Shown here one piece after another: positions 62,158 through 64,000 of a stretch of DNA of 64,000 nucleotides (positions are counted from its first letter, which is position 1; the number at the start of each line of letters is the position of its first letter). The position numbers and the translations under genes are program-made. Origin of the DNA: Myxococcales bacterium. Its GTDB lineage: Bacteria; Myxococcota_A; Polyangia; Nannocystales; Nannocystaceae. Where the stretch lies: positions 1-64,000 of the forward strand of contig JAAZXR010000001.1 in NCBI GenBank assembly GCA_014240065.1, given 5' to 3'. Under the pieces are notes generated by a model, which was given only the letters and a program-made list of their open reading frames with translations, had not been told where the DNA came from and did no database searches.

Positions 62158-63258
62158 ATGCTCCCTGACGAACCCACACGTGTCTTGTTTGTGCCCTCCC
62201 GCGCCGGCGCGGTGCAGTCGGCGCTTCGAGAGGTGACGCGACTCGGGAGGGACTACGCCCCCGTGTGCGTCGAGTCGGTTCAGCAGGCGCGGGAGCTCAT
62301 GATGGATCGCGAGCCCCGGTTCATCGTCGTGGGCGCCGGGGACTGGACGCCATGCGAGGAGGCGCGCCGGGAATTTCCTCAGGCCGAGCTGATCCTGGTG
62401 GGGGAGCGGACAGAGGTGCCGCAGGTCGAACTCGCGGTCCGGCTGCGCGCGGTCGCCCTCATTCGCACGCCGTGCGAGGCCGCCGCCTTTCGAGATGTGT
62501 TTCAGCGGGTGAGCCCCATGCCGGCGCTTCAAGGGACCTGCAGGGGGCTCTTGACCGCGGAGATATTGGCCATGTACTGCCAGACGGGCGCCGACGGGGC
62601 CTTGTACCTGCACCGCAGCAGTGACGGCGCCTCGGGCTGCATCCACGTCGAGGGCGGGCAGCCGACCCACGCGGCGGCCGGCGCGCTCGTCGGCCCGGAG
62701 GCGGTCCAAGAGATGCTGCAGTGGAGCGACGTGGATTCGCGGTGGATCCCCGGCCGCAGCTGTCCGGCCCGCACCATCATCGGGCGATGGGAGGCCTTGA
62801 TGACGATCCCGAAGGTGGTCCTCGCGGAGGAGCCCGTGCTCCCCTTGGCGATCCCTCAGGTCATCGAGAAACTCGTTCGGTTGGCGCAGACCCCCGACAT
62901 CCTCGGCGCGTTCTTGTTGAAGAATGGCGAGGTGGTGACCGGCCGCTGCCTGCCGAACCTCGATGAGCGCGTCCTCGGCAGGACGCTGTCGCGGCTCGCC
63001 AACGTGCAGTTCGATATTGAGGGGATCGACGGGGAGACCGCCGGGGATGAGGTGCAGGCGACGCTGGGGTCCGTTCGGCTCGTCGTCGACAGCCTCGGAC
63101 CGCGTGAGTTCCGCTATCAGGTGGGGGTCGTGGTGCGGCAGGCGAGCCCGGTGTGCAAATCCTTGCGGCGTCTGCTGAGGCAGATCGATCGGAGCTTCCA
63201 GCGGTCCATGAATCGCGAGCTGCGCGCGCTCGCGGATCAACTCGCTGTGGTGGCGTAG
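62158..63258 (+). CDS. DUF4388/roadblock-like signalling protein
   Basis: A 366-residue protein from ATG 62158; a TTG at 62137 is the only longer option. Residues about 1-110 look like a degenerate receiver domain (VLFVPSRAGAVQSALREVTR, IVVGAGDW, lacking phospho-acceptor geometry). Residues about 120-200 resemble DUF4388 (LTAEILAMYCQTGADGALYL, GCIHVEGGQPTHAAAGALVG). The C-terminal 120 residues look like a roadblock/LC7 fold (DILGAFLLKNGEVVTGRCLP, then VRLVVDSLG). These combinations are frequent in Myxococcota signalling and small-GTPase systems. It is divergent from the second MinD-like gene, with about 180 bp between. Domain calls are by pattern. Confidence 0.6.
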   Translation: MLPDEPTRVLFVPSRAGAVQSALREVTRLGRDYAPVCVESVQQARELMMDREPRFIVVGAGDWTPCEEARREFPQAELILVGERTEVPQVELAVRLRAVALIRTPCEAAAFRDVFQRVSPMPALQGTCRGLLTAEILAMYCQTGADGALYLHRSSDGASGCIHVEGGQPTHAAAGALVGPEAVQEMLQWSDVDSRWIPGRSCPARTIIGRWEALMTIPKVVLAEEPVLPLAIPQVIEKLVRLAQTPDILGAFLLKNGEVVTGRCLPNLDERVLGRTLSRLANVQFDIEGIDGETAGDEVQATLGSVRLVVDSLGPREFRYQVGVVVRQASPVCKSLRRLLRQIDRSFQRSMNRELRALADQLAVVA

Positions 63259-63274
63259 GGGCCAGCGGCGAGGG

Positions 63275-64000
63275 TCACGGTGATTGGCATTGGCTGCGTT
63301 CACGCCGCCGCGTCGCGTCGTCTTGGGCGAGCTCCGCGAGATCGCAGTGGATCGAGGGGATCAAGGGGTTCATCCACACCGCGTCCATGAGGCGCTCCAG
63401 GGCGCGCTCAAGCTGTCCGGCGAGGCGCAGCGCCCGGCCGTGATCCGCCGCGAGAGAGGCGCGCTGCGGGTCTGCGGCCGACGCCAGTTCGAGCAGTGAG
63501 AGCGCCCGCTCGGGCTCGCCGAGAGCGACGTAGAGGCGACCGAGCTCACGCGCGAGCGTGGGGTCGTCGCGGATCTCCTTGGACTCCCCGCGCGCCTTCT
63601 CAAATTCGATCGCCGCGGCCCGCTGATGCCCTCGCACGGCGAGCAAGAGCCCGATGCGCGCCAGCTGTCGGCCCCGCCCACCGCTCAGGTGCGAGAACAC
63701 ATCGGCGTCCGGAGGCGGTGGTTCGTCGTCGTCGGACGCGTCGAATTGCCGCGCCCTAAATCGCCCGGCGGCGGCGGTCGGGACGCGGAGGGTGTCGGCC
63801 TTCCACGCCGCCATGAACGCCTCGAAGCTGTCGCCCCAGGCCGTCGCGAGGGCGGTCTTCGCGGGCAGGCCGGCGGCGACGTCGTCGATCAGCGCGCGGA
63901 TCGCCGCGTCCCCGCCCTTGCGCCACACCATCTCCAGCATGGTCTGGACCTCCGCGTACGCGAGGGCCGCGTCTTGCTGGCTCGGGAGCAGCGCGATCGA
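63275..64000 (-). CDS. Peptidase-MA-like/TPR protein (5' end outside window)
   Basis: The frame stays open to the right edge, so only the C-terminal 241 residues are present. The first part (QDAALAYAEVQTMLEMVWRK, then LPAKTALATAWGDSFEAFMA) resembles the C-terminal end of peptidase-MA family (gluzincin) domains, but the catalytic HExxH would be outside the window. The last 130 residues are TPR-like (ARELGRLYVALGEPERALSL, then HGRALRLAGQLERALERLMD). It converges with the DUF4388-like gene, 16 bp apart. A periplasmic or secreted role is possible but the signal region is not visible. Confidence 0.6.
   Translation of the reverse strand, partial: SIALLPSQQDAALAYAEVQTMLEMVWRKGGDAAIRALIDDVAAGLPAKTALATAWGDSFEAFMAAWKADTLRVPTAAAGRFRARQFDASDDDEPPPPDADVFSHLSGGRGRQLARIGLLLAVRGHQRAAAIEFEKARGESKEIRDDPTLARELGRLYVALGEPERALSLLELASAADPQRASLAADHGRALRLAGQLERALERLMDAVWMNPLIPSIHCDLAELAQDDATRRRERSQCQSP

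Noticed and set aside
62008-63303. 431-codon minus-strand frame
   Set aside because: It is antisense to the DUF4388/roadblock-like gene, His/Arg-rich and without recognisable domains.

Overview
This window is a near-complete polar-type flagellar regulon on the minus strand of a high-GC Gram-negative bacterium. The Gram-negative call rests on P-ring and L-ring genes, lipoproteins and an outer-membrane-like barrel. The mix of a Ser/Thr kinase with an FHA domain, a DUF4388/roadblock-like protein, a peptidase-MA/TPR-like protein, an NtrC-type sigma-54 activator and a lipoprotein with a Cys-rich head and Thr-Gly-Asp repeats suggests a flagellated Myxococcota or Bradymonadia-like lineage. That placement is inference; no rRNA or other marker gene is present.

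Layout: 1-10.3 kb holds non-flagellar genes: a truncated HTTM-type membrane protein, a polytopic membrane protein, a kinase-FHA protein, an aldehyde dehydrogenase, a CheX-like/receiver hybrid and an acidic repeat protein. 10.3-13.4 kb is fliD-fliS-fliT-like followed by a degenerate histidine-kinase ATPase-domain protein and a small helical protein, with a good sigma-28 promoter before fliD. 13.9-22.5 kb is an array of seven flagellin genes. In transcription order they are C-B-A-B-A-B-A, which looks like a two-gene B-A module present three times behind a divergent C gene. 22.7-28.2 kb is flgN-flgK-flgL-csrA-fliW and a Maf-type flagellin glycosyltransferase. 28.3-44.9 kb runs fliL-M-N-O-P-Q-R-flhB-flhA-flhF-flhG-fliA-flgF-G-A-H-I-flgJ(M23). 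45.1-57.8 kb runs a periplasmic TPR gene-flgB-flgC-fliE-F-G-H-I-J-motE-like-fliK-flgD-flgE. 58-59.6 kb is the sigma-54 activator. 59.7-64 kb has a second MinD-like ATPase, a small barrel, a repeat lipoprotein, a divergent DUF4388/roadblock-like protein and a truncated peptidase-MA/TPR-like gene.

Regulation visible in the DNA: strong sigma-54 promoters (TGGCACG-N4-TTGC type) precede the TPR-flgB operon, fliL and flagellin C, with a partial match before flgN. A sigma-28 promoter precedes fliD. The NtrC-type activator has a sigma-70-like promoter. This gives a plausible cascade of housekeeping sigma to activator, then sigma-54 for basal body, export and hook genes (including fliA), then sigma-28 for the cap. 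Flagellin output is probably also set after transcription, since csrA and fliW are present and the A-type flagellins share a leader with three conserved hairpins.

I could not find motA/motB, flgM, rpoN, a cognate kinase for the activator, or core che genes in the window. No tRNA, rRNA, CRISPR array or insertion sequence was recognised.
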